Assembly: GCA_963793845.1 (NCBI GenBank)
Contig: CAWCBG010000002.1
Coordinates: forward strand, 930,001-994,000
DNA: 64,000 nucleotides
Origin: CAWCBG01 sp963793845
Lineage (GTDB): Bacteria > Acidobacteriota > Terriglobia > Terriglobales > Acidobacteriaceae
Reading direction: 5' to 3'
Made by a program: the position numbers and the translations under genes. This document shows positions 51,357 to 60,866 of this stretch, in pieces (position 1 is the first letter of the stretch; each line of letters starts with the position of its first letter). Below the pieces are notes generated by a model. That model searched no databases, was not told the origin of the DNA, and worked only from the letters and a program-made list of their open reading frames with translations.

Positions 51357-52334
51357 ATGGAACTGATTGACCGTTATTTACAGGCTGTAGGATCGGCTCT
51401 GCCGAAGTCGCAGCGCGACGACATCGTCAAAGAGCTGTCGGATAGTATCTTGTCGCAGGTTGAGGAGCGCGAGGCGGGGCTTGGCCGCCCGCTGACGGAA
51501 GACGAGCAGGTTGAGTTGCTGAAGAAGCTGGGGAAGCCGGAAATTCTGGCCAGCCGCTATCGCAATCAGCAGGCCCTCATCGCCCCGACCGTGCTGCCTA
51601 TCTATTGGAAGGTTTTGAAGGCGGCGCTCGGTCTGGCGTTCCTGGTGGAGATCATTGCCGCCATCACCATGGCGGCGGCGGGTCGGCCGCTATTCGACAG
51701 CATGGCTCCGATCTTTCACTATCCCGGCGTTGCTCTGACGGTATTCGGCTGGGTCACGCTGACCTTCGCAGCGCTGCATTTCTTTGGCGCGAAGTTCCAA
51801 GTGAGCGACCAGTGGGATCCGCGCAAGCTGCCGCCCATCGTGAAGGTCGAGCGCAAGAAGGGTCGAGTGGAAGCCATTGCCGCGCTTGTGATTGGTGCGC
51901 TTGCCACGGTCTGGTGGTTGGTTGGCCTGCGCAATCCGTGGCTGATTATGGGTCCGGGAGTGGCTTTCTGGACCTTTGGTCCTGTCTGGCTCAAGCTGTA
52001 TCCCTTATTCGTGGTGTTGGGCCTGGCCGAGGTCGCACGCCATACGCTGGAACTGGTCCGGCCGTACGCAACCAAGCTGCACACTGTGCTGCGCCTGGGC
52101 ATACGCGCTGTGAGCTTAATTGTGTTGTTCTTCCTTATCAAGGCAAGCGATGTGTTCGTGGCGTCCAACGGCATGAACGCAGCGCATATGCAGCCGGTGG
52201 TGACCAATCTCAACTACGCCATCCGTCTGGGACTTCTGGTCGCCGCCGTAATTTCCGTCGTAAAGCTGGGCGTCGACGTATGGAAGCTGCTCTCCGGGAA
52301 GCTCGACCAAGCCCAGCAAGCGGCACTGGGGTGA
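51357..52334 (+). CDS. Permease-prefix (HAAS) domain membrane protein
   Basis: 325 residues from ATG 51357 (AGGAG 5 bases upstream). The first ~75 residues are the helical 'permease prefix/HAAS' domain (L-I-D-R-Y-L-Q-A-V-G-S-A-L-P-K-S-Q-R-D-D-I-V-K-E-L-S-D...L-G-R-P-L-T-E-D-E-Q-V). Six to seven hydrophobic segments follow (for example F-L-V-E-I-I-A-A-I-T-M-A-A and I-A-A-L-V-I-G-A-L-A-T-V-W-W). The PadR-HAAS pair acts as a switch for membrane stress or transport in many soil bacteria; function here is inferred from that. Confidence 0.87.
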   Translation: MELIDRYLQAVGSALPKSQRDDIVKELSDSILSQVEEREAGLGRPLTEDEQVELLKKLGKPEILASRYRNQQALIAPTVLPIYWKVLKAALGLAFLVEIIAAITMAAAGRPLFDSMAPIFHYPGVALTVFGWVTLTFAALHFFGAKFQVSDQWDPRKLPPIVKVERKKGRVEAIAALVIGALATVWWLVGLRNPWLIMGPGVAFWTFGPVWLKLYPLFVVLGLAEVARHTLELVRPYATKLHTVLRLGIRAVSLIVLFFLIKASDVFVASNGMNAAHMQPVVTNLNYAIRLGLLVAAVISVVKLGVDVWKLLSGKLDQAQQAALG

Positions 52335-52349
52335 TTCGTCTCGATTGGT

Positions 52350-52655
52350 TTATGGCCGCCAGCGTTGGGCAGCGTGCCATACGGTGAGGATTTTTATCCG
52401 TCTTCCTCGCACACGATAGGTCACGATGTAGGGAGTTCCCCCAATGATCAACTCGCGAGTTCCCGGCTCTGTACCCATCCTGCCCAGCCGTGGATGAGTC
52501 TTGAGCGCTTCCACGACCGCTACGACCCGTAGTGCCAGGCGTTCAGCCGCCTTAGGCTTGTCCAAGGCTATGTGAGCGCGAATCTCTTGTAGCCTGGCCA
52601 GGGCTAGTCGTGACCAAACGATCTCAACCGCATGCTTCGGCGGTTCCGGGGTCAA
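52350..52655 (-). CDS. Type II toxin, RelE/ParE family
   Basis: 101 residues with the ParE/RelE pattern: V-W-S-R-L-A-L-A-R-L-Q-E-I-R-A-H-I near residues 13-28, H-P-R-L-G-R-M-G-T near 55 and Y-I-V-T-Y-R-V-R-G-R-R-I-K-I-L-T-V-W-H near the end. Basic residues at the C-terminus fit an RNase or gyrase toxin. TTG at 52655 overlaps the antitoxin's stop codon, so it is coupled to the upstream antitoxin. ATG alternatives are not visible. Confidence 0.85.
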   Translation of the reverse strand: MTPEPPKHAVEIVWSRLALARLQEIRAHIALDKPKAAERLALRVVAVVEALKTHPRLGRMGTEPGTRELIIGGTPYIVTYRVRGRRIKILTVWHAAQRWRP

Positions 52656-52957
52656 GCAGCCTCATTGTCATGATGCTTGCCACAGGCGCACTTAGGAGGC
52701 GGGAGTTCGTGATCCGTACCCCAGGAGAGCAGCCACCGCTTCATGTCGTCGTTAGTGATGTAGTGCCCACGCTTGACCTGCTGATCGGATTCCCGAATTT
52801 CGGCGAGCAGGCGTTCCTGGTCGGCAACATAGCTATCCACAGCATCGGAGATAAGGAAGTTGGAACTCCGGCCGGTCAGTTTGGCCAGCTTGGTTAGTCG
52901 CCTTTTGGTTTCTGGGTTAAGGCGAATGCTGAACGTGGTGCTTTGTGTGCTTGCCAT
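52652..52957 (-). CDS. Ribbon-helix-helix (CopG-type) antitoxin
   Basis: About 101 residues. The N-terminal T-T-F-S-I-R-L-N-P-E-T-K-R-R-L-T-K-L-A-K-L-T-G-R-S-S-N-F-L-I is a ribbon-helix-helix DNA-binding domain; the C-terminus (D-D-M-K-R-W-L-L-S-W...) is the toxin-neutralising part. It is followed immediately by the ParE/RelE toxin. ATG 52957 has no ribosome site but TAGAAT lies 6 bases before it, so leaderless expression is likely. Long C-terminal cysteines (C-A-C-G-K-H-H) are unusual. Confidence 0.85.
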   Translation of the reverse strand: MASTQSTTFSIRLNPETKRRLTKLAKLTGRSSNFLISDAVDSYVADQERLLAEIRESDQQVKRGHYITNDDMKRWLLSWGTDHELPPPKCACGKHHDNEAA

Positions 52958-52963
52958 AAACAC

Positions 52964-52969
52964 ATTCTA
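52964..52969 (-). promoter_or_regulatory. -10 box immediately before the antitoxin gene
   Basis: TAGAAT on the minus strand is followed by 6 bases and the antitoxin ATG. It fits a leaderless toxin-antitoxin promoter that the RHH protein would repress; no operator can be demonstrated. Confidence 0.35.
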
Positions 52970-53045
52970 GTACGTTGACGGCTGTGCGCCGCTGAAATTC
53001 CGCTAAAATAGAGGCATTCGTTCGGGGTGCCGTAAGGATTTTCGT

Positions 53046-55232
<2,187 letters not shown>

Positions 55233-55258
55233 CTTTGGGCAGGACAGACTGGAACAAC

Positions 55259-55876
55259 TCACTGATTATCAGCCCACGTTGGACTAAACGTGTCGGCAAT
55301 ATCGACAAGTCTGGATAAGCTGTCACAGCTCTCGGCAGCCGCTCGGGGATCCCAAGTGGAGTTTACAAATTCGACTAATCGTCCATTGTAATTGGGTCCC
55401 ACTTTGCTAGTGCTACCAAGGCGCGGAACGATGTCCTTCTTAAGTTCTCGTTTCCGCGATCGCATCGCGAGCTGGACCAAAAATTCCTTGGGGTTTTCCA
55501 AAGTTTCGGGGTTATCCGGGATCAGGTCCCTTCGTATCCCCAAGAACGAAGCAACGGCACTTTGATCGCCCAGTACCCAAGCCTCGATTTCCCTCACGGC
55601 CACGCGAAAAATCAGATTTCCATTCTGTGTCTCCGGAAGCCACTCTGTTATAAAGACCGGTGCGCATTCGCCATCATCTAGGTCGGTCACAACAAGAAAT
55701 GGGGTTACTCTCGCGGCATTGTTAAAAGGGCGGATCATTTTTCTCAAATACCCGTAGCCTCCACGAGAGTAGGCGGTTCCGATCGCATATTGCTTGGTAG
55801 CGGACGAAAGCACCCGGCGCAATACCGCCTCGCTGAGGGAATCCTCTACGGCTAGGTTGATCGGTGTGGGACTCAT
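55259..55876 (-). CDS. TOPRIM-like/DUF4276-like nuclease partner of an AAA ATPase
   Basis: 205 residues. The beginning (L-A-V-E-D-S-L-S-E-A-V-L-R-R-V-L) resembles the first TOPRIM strand with its catalytic Glu; T-D-L-D-D-G-E-C near residue 65 supplies a D-x-D pair, and V-A-V-R-E-I-E-A-W-V-L-G-D near 95 is a conserved block of this family. The ATG overlaps the ATPase stop by 4 bases (ATGA), so translation is coupled. OLD/PARIS-like ATPase-TOPRIM pairs act in phage defence; a similar role is inferred, not shown. Family name uncertain. Confidence 0.65.
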   Translation of the reverse strand: MSPTPINLAVEDSLSEAVLRRVLSSATKQYAIGTAYSRGGYGYLRKMIRPFNNAARVTPFLVVTDLDDGECAPVFITEWLPETQNGNLIFRVAVREIEAWVLGDQSAVASFLGIRRDLIPDNPETLENPKEFLVQLAMRSRKRELKKDIVPRLGSTSKVGPNYNGRLVEFVNSTWDPRAAAESCDSLSRLVDIADTFSPTWADNQ

Positions 55877-57024
55877 CCGAAAAGGTCAAGCTGCTGCGTT
55901 TCGGGGGGCACGGTTCTAGGCAGCGCGGCGTCGGCAACGCTGGCCCCGTGTTCCAGCATCATCCTTACTTCTCTTATCGAAGAAGCCAACTCGATCGTGG
56001 TACCCTCGACGCTCGGAGTAAGCAGAAGAACCTCTTCCCCTCCAATCCCCAAATCCGAAAGCAAGTCAGCGCTATGAGTACTTAGCATTATTTGTCGACG
56101 CCGCTGTCGCTGCATGCGATGAATCAAAGCGGGAATTCTTCTCACAATGCCAGAATTCAGCGACAACTCAGGCTCCTCCAGTAAAAGGAGAGAGTCACTC
56201 TCGAGCAACGACCACAAAAGTCCTATCAGGCGAAGAGTTCCATCGGAGAATTGGTCTTCACGCTGCTTTGCACCTTTTGGCCTCCAGTGCTTGTAAACAG
56301 CTTCGAGGTGAGGCGTCCCCGACTCATCCAGAACATCAACCAACCCTTTGATCTGCGGAACTGCCAGGAGCAAGGCGGCTTCTATCTTCCTCAGGCGAGA
56401 TCGCCGAGTTTTTTCGGGGGTCCTCACCACTCGATCGAGGAAGCTTCGACCAAAAGGATCACCAGTTAGGCTAGGTCCTGAAAAAGCTTCGGGGTGTTTC
56501 AAGAGTTGTGGCACAAGATGAAGATACAAAACAGCATCGAAGAATTTCGCCACCTCCCTGAAGCTCTGATTCGCACTTATCTGTTCCAAATGAGTTTGGG
56601 TTAACCGCAACGGATCATCTCTGTCGCTGCCGTCTGGTCTATCGATCAACTGGCGGCCCTGATGCCATACCCTCTCGAATGCGAGGTATGGTTGTCGGTA
56701 TCCACGAGCGGCTTGCTTTATCCCGATTGCATACTTCCATTCTGGCCTATTGCTTTCCGGGTGTTCCGCTAGTTCCACCTCAATCTCAACATCCGGGTAC
56801 TGTCGGGCCGCGAGACACCGAATTTTCGGGATGCCTCCACGATCATTGACAGCCTTTTGCAACCCACCCCCTGGCCTGGCGACATCACGAAGAAATCGGA
56901 ACACGTCCAAGAAGTTTGATTTGCCAGAGGCATTGGGCCCGGCTAAGAAGACGCGTTCTCGCAACGGAACATCAACGTGCCGAAAATTACGCCAATTTTT
57001 CAATACTATGTGCTTAACGATCAT
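55873..57024 (-). CDS. AAA/RecF-like ATPase (OLD-type)
   Basis: A 383-residue ABC-type AAA ATPase starting at ATG 57024 (M-I-V-K-H-I-V-L-K-N-W-R-N-F). Walker A G-P-N-A-S-G-K-S-N is near residue 30, the signature-like F-S-D-G-T-L-R-L-I-G-L-L near 277, Walker B L-L-L-L-E-E-P-E-L-S-L near 296 and the H-loop S-T-H-S-A-D-L-L near 335. No coiled-coil insertion is visible, as in OLD or Abi-type ATPases. It precedes and overlaps the TOPRIM-like gene. Local base composition looks lower in GC than its neighbours, compatible with horizontal acquisition. Confidence 0.87.
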   Translation of the reverse strand: MIVKHIVLKNWRNFRHVDVPLRERVFLAGPNASGKSNFLDVFRFLRDVARPGGGLQKAVNDRGGIPKIRCLAARQYPDVEIEVELAEHPESNRPEWKYAIGIKQAARGYRQPYLAFERVWHQGRQLIDRPDGSDRDDPLRLTQTHLEQISANQSFREVAKFFDAVLYLHLVPQLLKHPEAFSGPSLTGDPFGRSFLDRVVRTPEKTRRSRLRKIEAALLLAVPQIKGLVDVLDESGTPHLEAVYKHWRPKGAKQREDQFSDGTLRLIGLLWSLLESDSLLLLEEPELSLNSGIVRRIPALIHRMQRQRRRQIMLSTHSADLLSDLGIGGEEVLLLTPSVEGTTIELASSIREVRMMLEHGASVADAALPRTVPPETQQLDLFG

Positions 57025-57250
57025 CGCTGTAATGATTATGCCTACGAGTTTCGCGCGTGTCACGATCGCATAAAGCTTGCCAGCTGATAACGAACCTCAA
57101 GTGACACCGGTTTGCAACCCTCACACTCAAACGTCATGTCGAAGCCGCAGCTCGGCCTTTATACTCTTGTCATCCCGTTCCACTCTGGATGGGCTGTCTC
57201 AGGGATGAGACAGATCGCTTGCCATTTCACGGTGACAGGTCAGACTCGGT

Positions 57251-58723
57251 TTGAATACTGCGTCAAAACTCGGTACATCCGCGACGCCTAAGCTGAAGGT
57301 GACCATTGGCACGACTCCGGAGGACCGTCACACCTTCGAGTTCAGCGACACCTTCCGCATTGGGCGAGTCGAAGAGTGCGCCGTTTGCATTCCCAACACG
57401 TTCGTCAGCCGTAACCATGCCGAAGTCACCTACGAAAATGGGGCGTGGTGGGTCGTCGATCTCAACAGCAGCAACGGCATTTACGTTGGCGATCAGCGCT
57501 TCAAGCGGCTCTCGGTGGTGCAGCAGCTGACCATTCGGCTGGGGATAGAAGGACCGTACGTGGCGTTTGAAGTCGTGCGCCCGGCGGAGCCGGCCAAGGC
57601 CGCCGCCATGAGCGAGACTACCATCGGCCGCTACGTTGAGCGCTATTTCGGCAAGGGGTCGACCAATGAACCGGTTGGCGAGCACACCATGTTCATCCGC
57701 CAGGCCTTCGCCCAGGTCCAAACTAAACAGAAGCGCAAGTACGGGATCTACATCGCGGCTCTGACGGTGATCGCGGTGGCCATAGGCGGGTTTGCGCTGT
57801 ATGAACACCTGCAGCTCCGCAAACAGAGGGCACTCGCGGAACAGGTGTTTTATTCGATGAAGTCGCTCGACGTCGATATCGCCAACCTGGAGCGCGTGCT
57901 GGCCGACTCCAACAGCCAGCAGGGCGCTGAGGTCATTGCCAAGTACGAGGCGCAACGCAAGCAGATGCAGGCGAACTACGACAAGTTCTTGACTTCTCTG
58001 AACGTGTACAACTCCAAGCTGAGCGAGCAGGACAAGCTGATCATGCGGGTAGCACGCATCTTCGGCGAGTGCGAGCTCGACATGCCGCCCGATTTTAAGG
58101 ATGAGGTCAAAAAGTACATCGGTTACTGGCAGCACTCGGGACGCTACGCCAAGGCCATTCGTACCGCGCAACAGAATGGCTACACCGCCACGATCAGCAA
58201 GGACTTGCTTGCCCAGGGACTGCCTCCGCAGTTTTTCTACCTCGCGATGCAGGAGAGTGACTTCGACCCCTTCATCAGCGGCCCCATGACGCGCAAAGGC
58301 ATCGCCAAAGGAATGTGGCAGTTCATTCCCGAGACTGCGGTGAAGTACGGCTTAAAGGTAGGGCCGCTGGCTGACCTGCGCCGGCCTGACCCGGGCGACG
58401 ACCGCCACCATTGGGACAAGGAGACCATCGCTGCCGCGAGCTATCTGAAAATGCTCTACAGCACCGATGCGCAAGCGTCGGGATTGCTAGTGATGGCCTG
58501 CTACAACTGGGGCGAGGTCTACGTGTTGCCGCTGGTACAAAGCATGCCAGCCAATCCGCGGGAGCGAAATTTCTGGCAACTGCTCAACCAGCATCGCGCT
58601 CAGATTCCGCAAGAGACTTACGACTACGTCTTCTATATTGTTTCGGCGGCCGTAATCGGGGAAAACCCGCGCCTCTTTGGCTTCGACTTCGATAATCCGC
58701 TGGCGGAGTTGGAAAGCAAGTAA
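57251..58723 (+). CDS. FHA domain - membrane helix - lytic transglycosylase protein
   Basis: 490 residues from TTG 57251; no strong ribosome site is seen. Residues ~15-110 are an FHA domain (I-G-R-V-E-E-C-A-V...S-R-N-H-A-E-V-T-Y...L-N-S-S-N-G-I-Y-V), one membrane helix lies near 165-190 (Y-I-A-A-L-T-V-I-A-V-A-I-G-G-F-A-L-Y), then a helical linker. Residues ~330-470 are a Slt/MltE-like transglycosylase: F-Y-L-A-M-Q-E-S-D-F-D (catalytic Glu), G-M-W-Q-F-I-P-E-T-A, A-A-S-Y-L-K-M-L and A-C-Y-N-W-G. So FHA would be cytoplasmic and the cell-wall enzyme periplasmic, joining phospho-signal to peptidoglycan cleavage. Confidence 0.85.
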   Translation: MNTASKLGTSATPKLKVTIGTTPEDRHTFEFSDTFRIGRVEECAVCIPNTFVSRNHAEVTYENGAWWVVDLNSSNGIYVGDQRFKRLSVVQQLTIRLGIEGPYVAFEVVRPAEPAKAAAMSETTIGRYVERYFGKGSTNEPVGEHTMFIRQAFAQVQTKQKRKYGIYIAALTVIAVAIGGFALYEHLQLRKQRALAEQVFYSMKSLDVDIANLERVLADSNSQQGAEVIAKYEAQRKQMQANYDKFLTSLNVYNSKLSEQDKLIMRVARIFGECELDMPPDFKDEVKKYIGYWQHSGRYAKAIRTAQQNGYTATISKDLLAQGLPPQFFYLAMQESDFDPFISGPMTRKGIAKGMWQFIPETAVKYGLKVGPLADLRRPDPGDDRHHWDKETIAAASYLKMLYSTDAQASGLLVMACYNWGEVYVLPLVQSMPANPRERNFWQLLNQHRAQIPQETYDYVFYIVSAAVIGENPRLFGFDFDNPLAELESK

Positions 58724-58733
58724 GGCAAGGTTT

Positions 58734-58857
58734 AGCCGCGGATCACGCTGGTCTCGCGGATAAGATCGACAAGAGATTGGATTTCACCGGGCGCAACGGC
58801 CCAGTTTTCTGAAATTTCCTGCGCAATCGATCTGCAATATCACCGTAATCCGCGGCT
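58734..58857. repeat. Inverted-repeat-bounded mini-element (family B) after the FHA-transglycosylase gene
   Basis: AGCCGCGGAT (58734-58743) and ATCCGCGGCT (58848-58857) form a perfect inverted pair, 12 of 13 when the next bases are counted. It begins 10 bases after the gene stop and the 124-base unit contains no gene. It is a shorter relative of 49920-50153. Confidence 0.6.
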
Positions 58858-58887
58858 CGTCTTGCATCGGAACGCGATCGTCGATCG

Positions 58888-59211
58888 CTATTTCTGCTTG
58901 GCGATGATCATGCCCTTAATCTTGTTATAGGTCGCCTGGGGAAGGATCTTCTTTTGCACCAGGTCCGACTTCGCCTTGTAAGGGCGCCCATCGATGATTT
59001 TCTGCGAGTAGACGTCTCCTATGCCAGGCAGAGTGGCCAGTTGATCCTTGGTGGCCGAGTTAATGTCCATAAGCTCGGCTGTCGAGGCTGCCTTTGCCGA
59101 ACTTTGCGTGCCGGCTTTAGCGGCCGAACTGCTCTGCGCCACACACAGTCCACTGCACAGCAGCAGCGCCAGGGCCACCGCAAGAACCCGCAATACTCGT
59201 AACTTTTGCAT
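58888..59211 (-). CDS. Helix-hairpin-helix (ComEA-like) exported protein
   Basis: 107 residues from ATG 59211, with GGAGAG 5 bases upstream. A signal peptide (L-R-V-L-A-V-A-L-A-L-L-L-C-S-G-L-C-V-A-Q) is followed by an alanine/serine linker and the HhH motif I-N-S-A-T-K-D-Q-L-A-T-L-P-G-I-G-D-V-Y-S-Q-K-I-I. Such ComEA/ComE-like proteins bind DNA in the periplasm during uptake. No other competence genes lie here, so the role is inferred. Confidence 0.85.
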   Translation of the reverse strand: MQKLRVLRVLAVALALLLCSGLCVAQSSSAAKAGTQSSAKAASTAELMDINSATKDQLATLPGIGDVYSQKIIDGRPYKAKSDLVQKKILPQATYNKIKGMIIAKQK

Positions 59212-59281
59212 CACAACTCTCCTTTTTCGCCGGCCGGCCGAAGCCGGAAGTTTGTAAAGTGTCGCCGTCAAAAGTCTGAGA

Positions 59282-59536
59282 TCAGCTTTCCTTTTTTCCT
59301 AGCATGCCTCCCAGCAACTGTTCCGCCTCCCCCATCAGTCCGGAACTGGAGTTCGATGCGGTACCTGCCGCCGCTGCGTTCGCTTGTGGTGACCCTCCCA
59401 ATAGGCTATCGAGCCCCGACGCCAGCGGGGCGGGGATCTTCGTCTTAATGAACCCCACTACCGTGTCGACGACCTGTTGCGATACTTCAGCAGACAGACC
59501 GGTCTTTTGCTGTACAAGTTGCACAAGCTCGTTCAT
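59282..59536 (-). CDS. Small hypothetical protein (DUF2267/DUF937-like)
   Basis: 84 residues beginning M-N-E-L-V-Q-L-V-Q-Q-K-T-G-L-S-A-E-V-S-Q-Q-V-V-D-T-V-V-G-F-I-K, amphipathic helices like DUF2267/YidB-type proteins, then a G/S/A-rich linker and L-M-G-E-A-E-Q-L-L-G-G-M-L-G-K-K. GGGAGCG precedes the ATG. It is 70 bases upstream of the HhH gene on the same strand and could be co-transcribed. Function unknown. Confidence 0.65.
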   Translation of the reverse strand: MNELVQLVQQKTGLSAEVSQQVVDTVVGFIKTKIPAPLASGLDSLLGGSPQANAAAAGTASNSSSGLMGEAEQLLGGMLGKKES

Positions 59537-59621
59537 GACGCTCCCTTTTTCTGTATTAGAGTCACTAGGCCAGGAAAATCGACAACGCGCAGCCCCACTG
59601 AGCTGCTGACCGTCTAAGTGG

Positions 59622-59639
59622 GACGAGCGCCCGCTCGTC
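59622..59639. repeat. 8-bp perfect hairpin
   Basis: GACGAGCG and CGCTCGTC pair perfectly around a 2-base centre in the gap between genes. No T-run follows on either side. Confidence 0.4.
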
Positions 59640-59747
59640 TGAAGCTTTATACGTCAAATTGTCTTGCGAGGGAAGTGCTTTGCAACCAGGGCTATGGGTG
59701 CTCGACTCACGCGCACATTCATATGCGACGCCTGCGCGATTCAGACT

Positions 59748-60659
59748 CTATTCGTTGGCTGCGCCTTCGACTGGGAGGATCTTGGTGTCGGTGCGGAACT
59801 TCCGATAGTCGCTATAGCTCACGTGCACGCCTTCGTTGAAGTTCTTTAGCAGAGCGATGCGTGCATCCACATGGGCATCCACCCGGTACGGCAGCCAGAC
59901 CTCATCATTGACTCGCGTCTGCTCCAGATCAAATTGTGTGCCTTTGTGGATGCGCGCGATCACCAGGCCGAATGACATGGTGTCGAGCACTTCGCCGTGC
60001 AACTTGACCCAGGTATAGTCCTGCTGGTCGATCCACAGGCGCGGCTTGATCTTGGGCAGCATCTTCGCGTCTTTGTGTTTGGCCTGGAAGCCAGGTCGCG
60101 GTTCGCCATCGATGACCCAGGTCTTGCGCCCGTTCAATACTTCCTGACCCGTCAAGGTGAAGTTATAGGCATCGAGCACCTCATGGACAAATGCCCGATC
60201 GTCCTGACGACGCTTTTCGTATTCCTTGATCCGCTTGTCGCGCTCTTCCGGAGTTTCGTTAGCGCGCTTCTGCGTTTCTTTCTCAAACTCCTCGTCCTGC
60301 TTCTTCTGTTCCTTGGGCGGCAGAGGCTTGCCATCCCGCGAGACCAATCGCTCGAAAGGCTCGCCATAGAGTACAAGGATTTCACTGGTCTCGACCTTGC
60401 TCGACTTCACGTCGCCGTGGTCGTCGAGTTTGTCTTCCCGGGTACGTTCGAGGAAGGTGTAGTCCTTGGCCGCCTGCCAGTTGATGATGTCCTTCTCGAC
60501 AGCCCGCTGCATGATCTCGTGCACATCAGGAGCGGCGTCAGGTTGGCCAGTATGCTGGGCTGGGCTTGAGGCGGAGGGACGCGCTTCCGATACTTGCGCG
60601 CCTGCGGAGATGGCGCCCACCAGGAACAGACACACCACGGCCGGGGTCATTCGCCACAT
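59748..60659 (-). CDS. Exported hypothetical protein (LolA-like region)
   Basis: 303 residues from ATG 60659 (M-W-R-M-T-P-A-V-V-C-L-F-L-V-G-A-I-S-A-G-A). A signal peptide is followed by a charged coiled segment around residues 110-160 (E-E-F-E-K-E-T-Q-K-R...R-I-K-E-Y-E-K-R-R), then W-V-I-D-G-E-P-R-P-G-F and L-W-I-D-Q-Q-D-Y-T-W-V-K-L-H-G-E, similar to outer-membrane lipoprotein carrier/sorting-like domains (L-W-I-D-x-x). The longer upstream frame reads through a repeat (60777-60846) and is discarded. Function unknown. Confidence 0.72.
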   Translation of the reverse strand: MWRMTPAVVCLFLVGAISAGAQVSEARPSASSPAQHTGQPDAAPDVHEIMQRAVEKDIINWQAAKDYTFLERTREDKLDDHGDVKSSKVETSEILVLYGEPFERLVSRDGKPLPPKEQKKQDEEFEKETQKRANETPEERDKRIKEYEKRRQDDRAFVHEVLDAYNFTLTGQEVLNGRKTWVIDGEPRPGFQAKHKDAKMLPKIKPRLWIDQQDYTWVKLHGEVLDTMSFGLVIARIHKGTQFDLEQTRVNDEVWLPYRVDAHVDARIALLKNFNEGVHVSYSDYRKFRTDTKILPVEGAANE

Positions 60660-60776
60660 GCTTAGAAGACCTGCCGGCAAGCCAATTCTTAACGCCACGT
60701 CGTTGTAGACGTTCACCAAGAAAGAAAGTTCCGCGGGATCAACTGAATTGCGTGAGGATCGCCAGCGTTGTGCATT

Positions 60777-60846
60777 GTCGTGACGAGCACAGCGAGGGGT
60801 TAGCACAGTCCTAGAAAAGCAGATCCCTCGCTCCGCTCGTGACGAC
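60777..60846. repeat. Inverted pair of family D repeat ends
   Basis: GTCGTGACGAGCACAGCGAG and, inverted, CTCGCTCCGCTCGTGACGAC bracket about 70 bases upstream of the exported protein gene. The arms resemble the longer family D repeat at 62358-62493. Confidence 0.5.
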
Positions 60847-60866
60847 AAGAGGACAGCAGGCTTCCC

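Noticed and set aside
55259..57024. Retron, Gabija or PARIS system by name
   Set aside because: No reverse transcriptase, UvrD-like helicase or DUF4435 is recognisable; only a general ATPase-TOPRIM-like layout can be supported.
60660..60848. N-terminal extension of the exported protein (59748-60659)
   Set aside because: It would translate through the family D repeat pair and precede a clear signal peptide.
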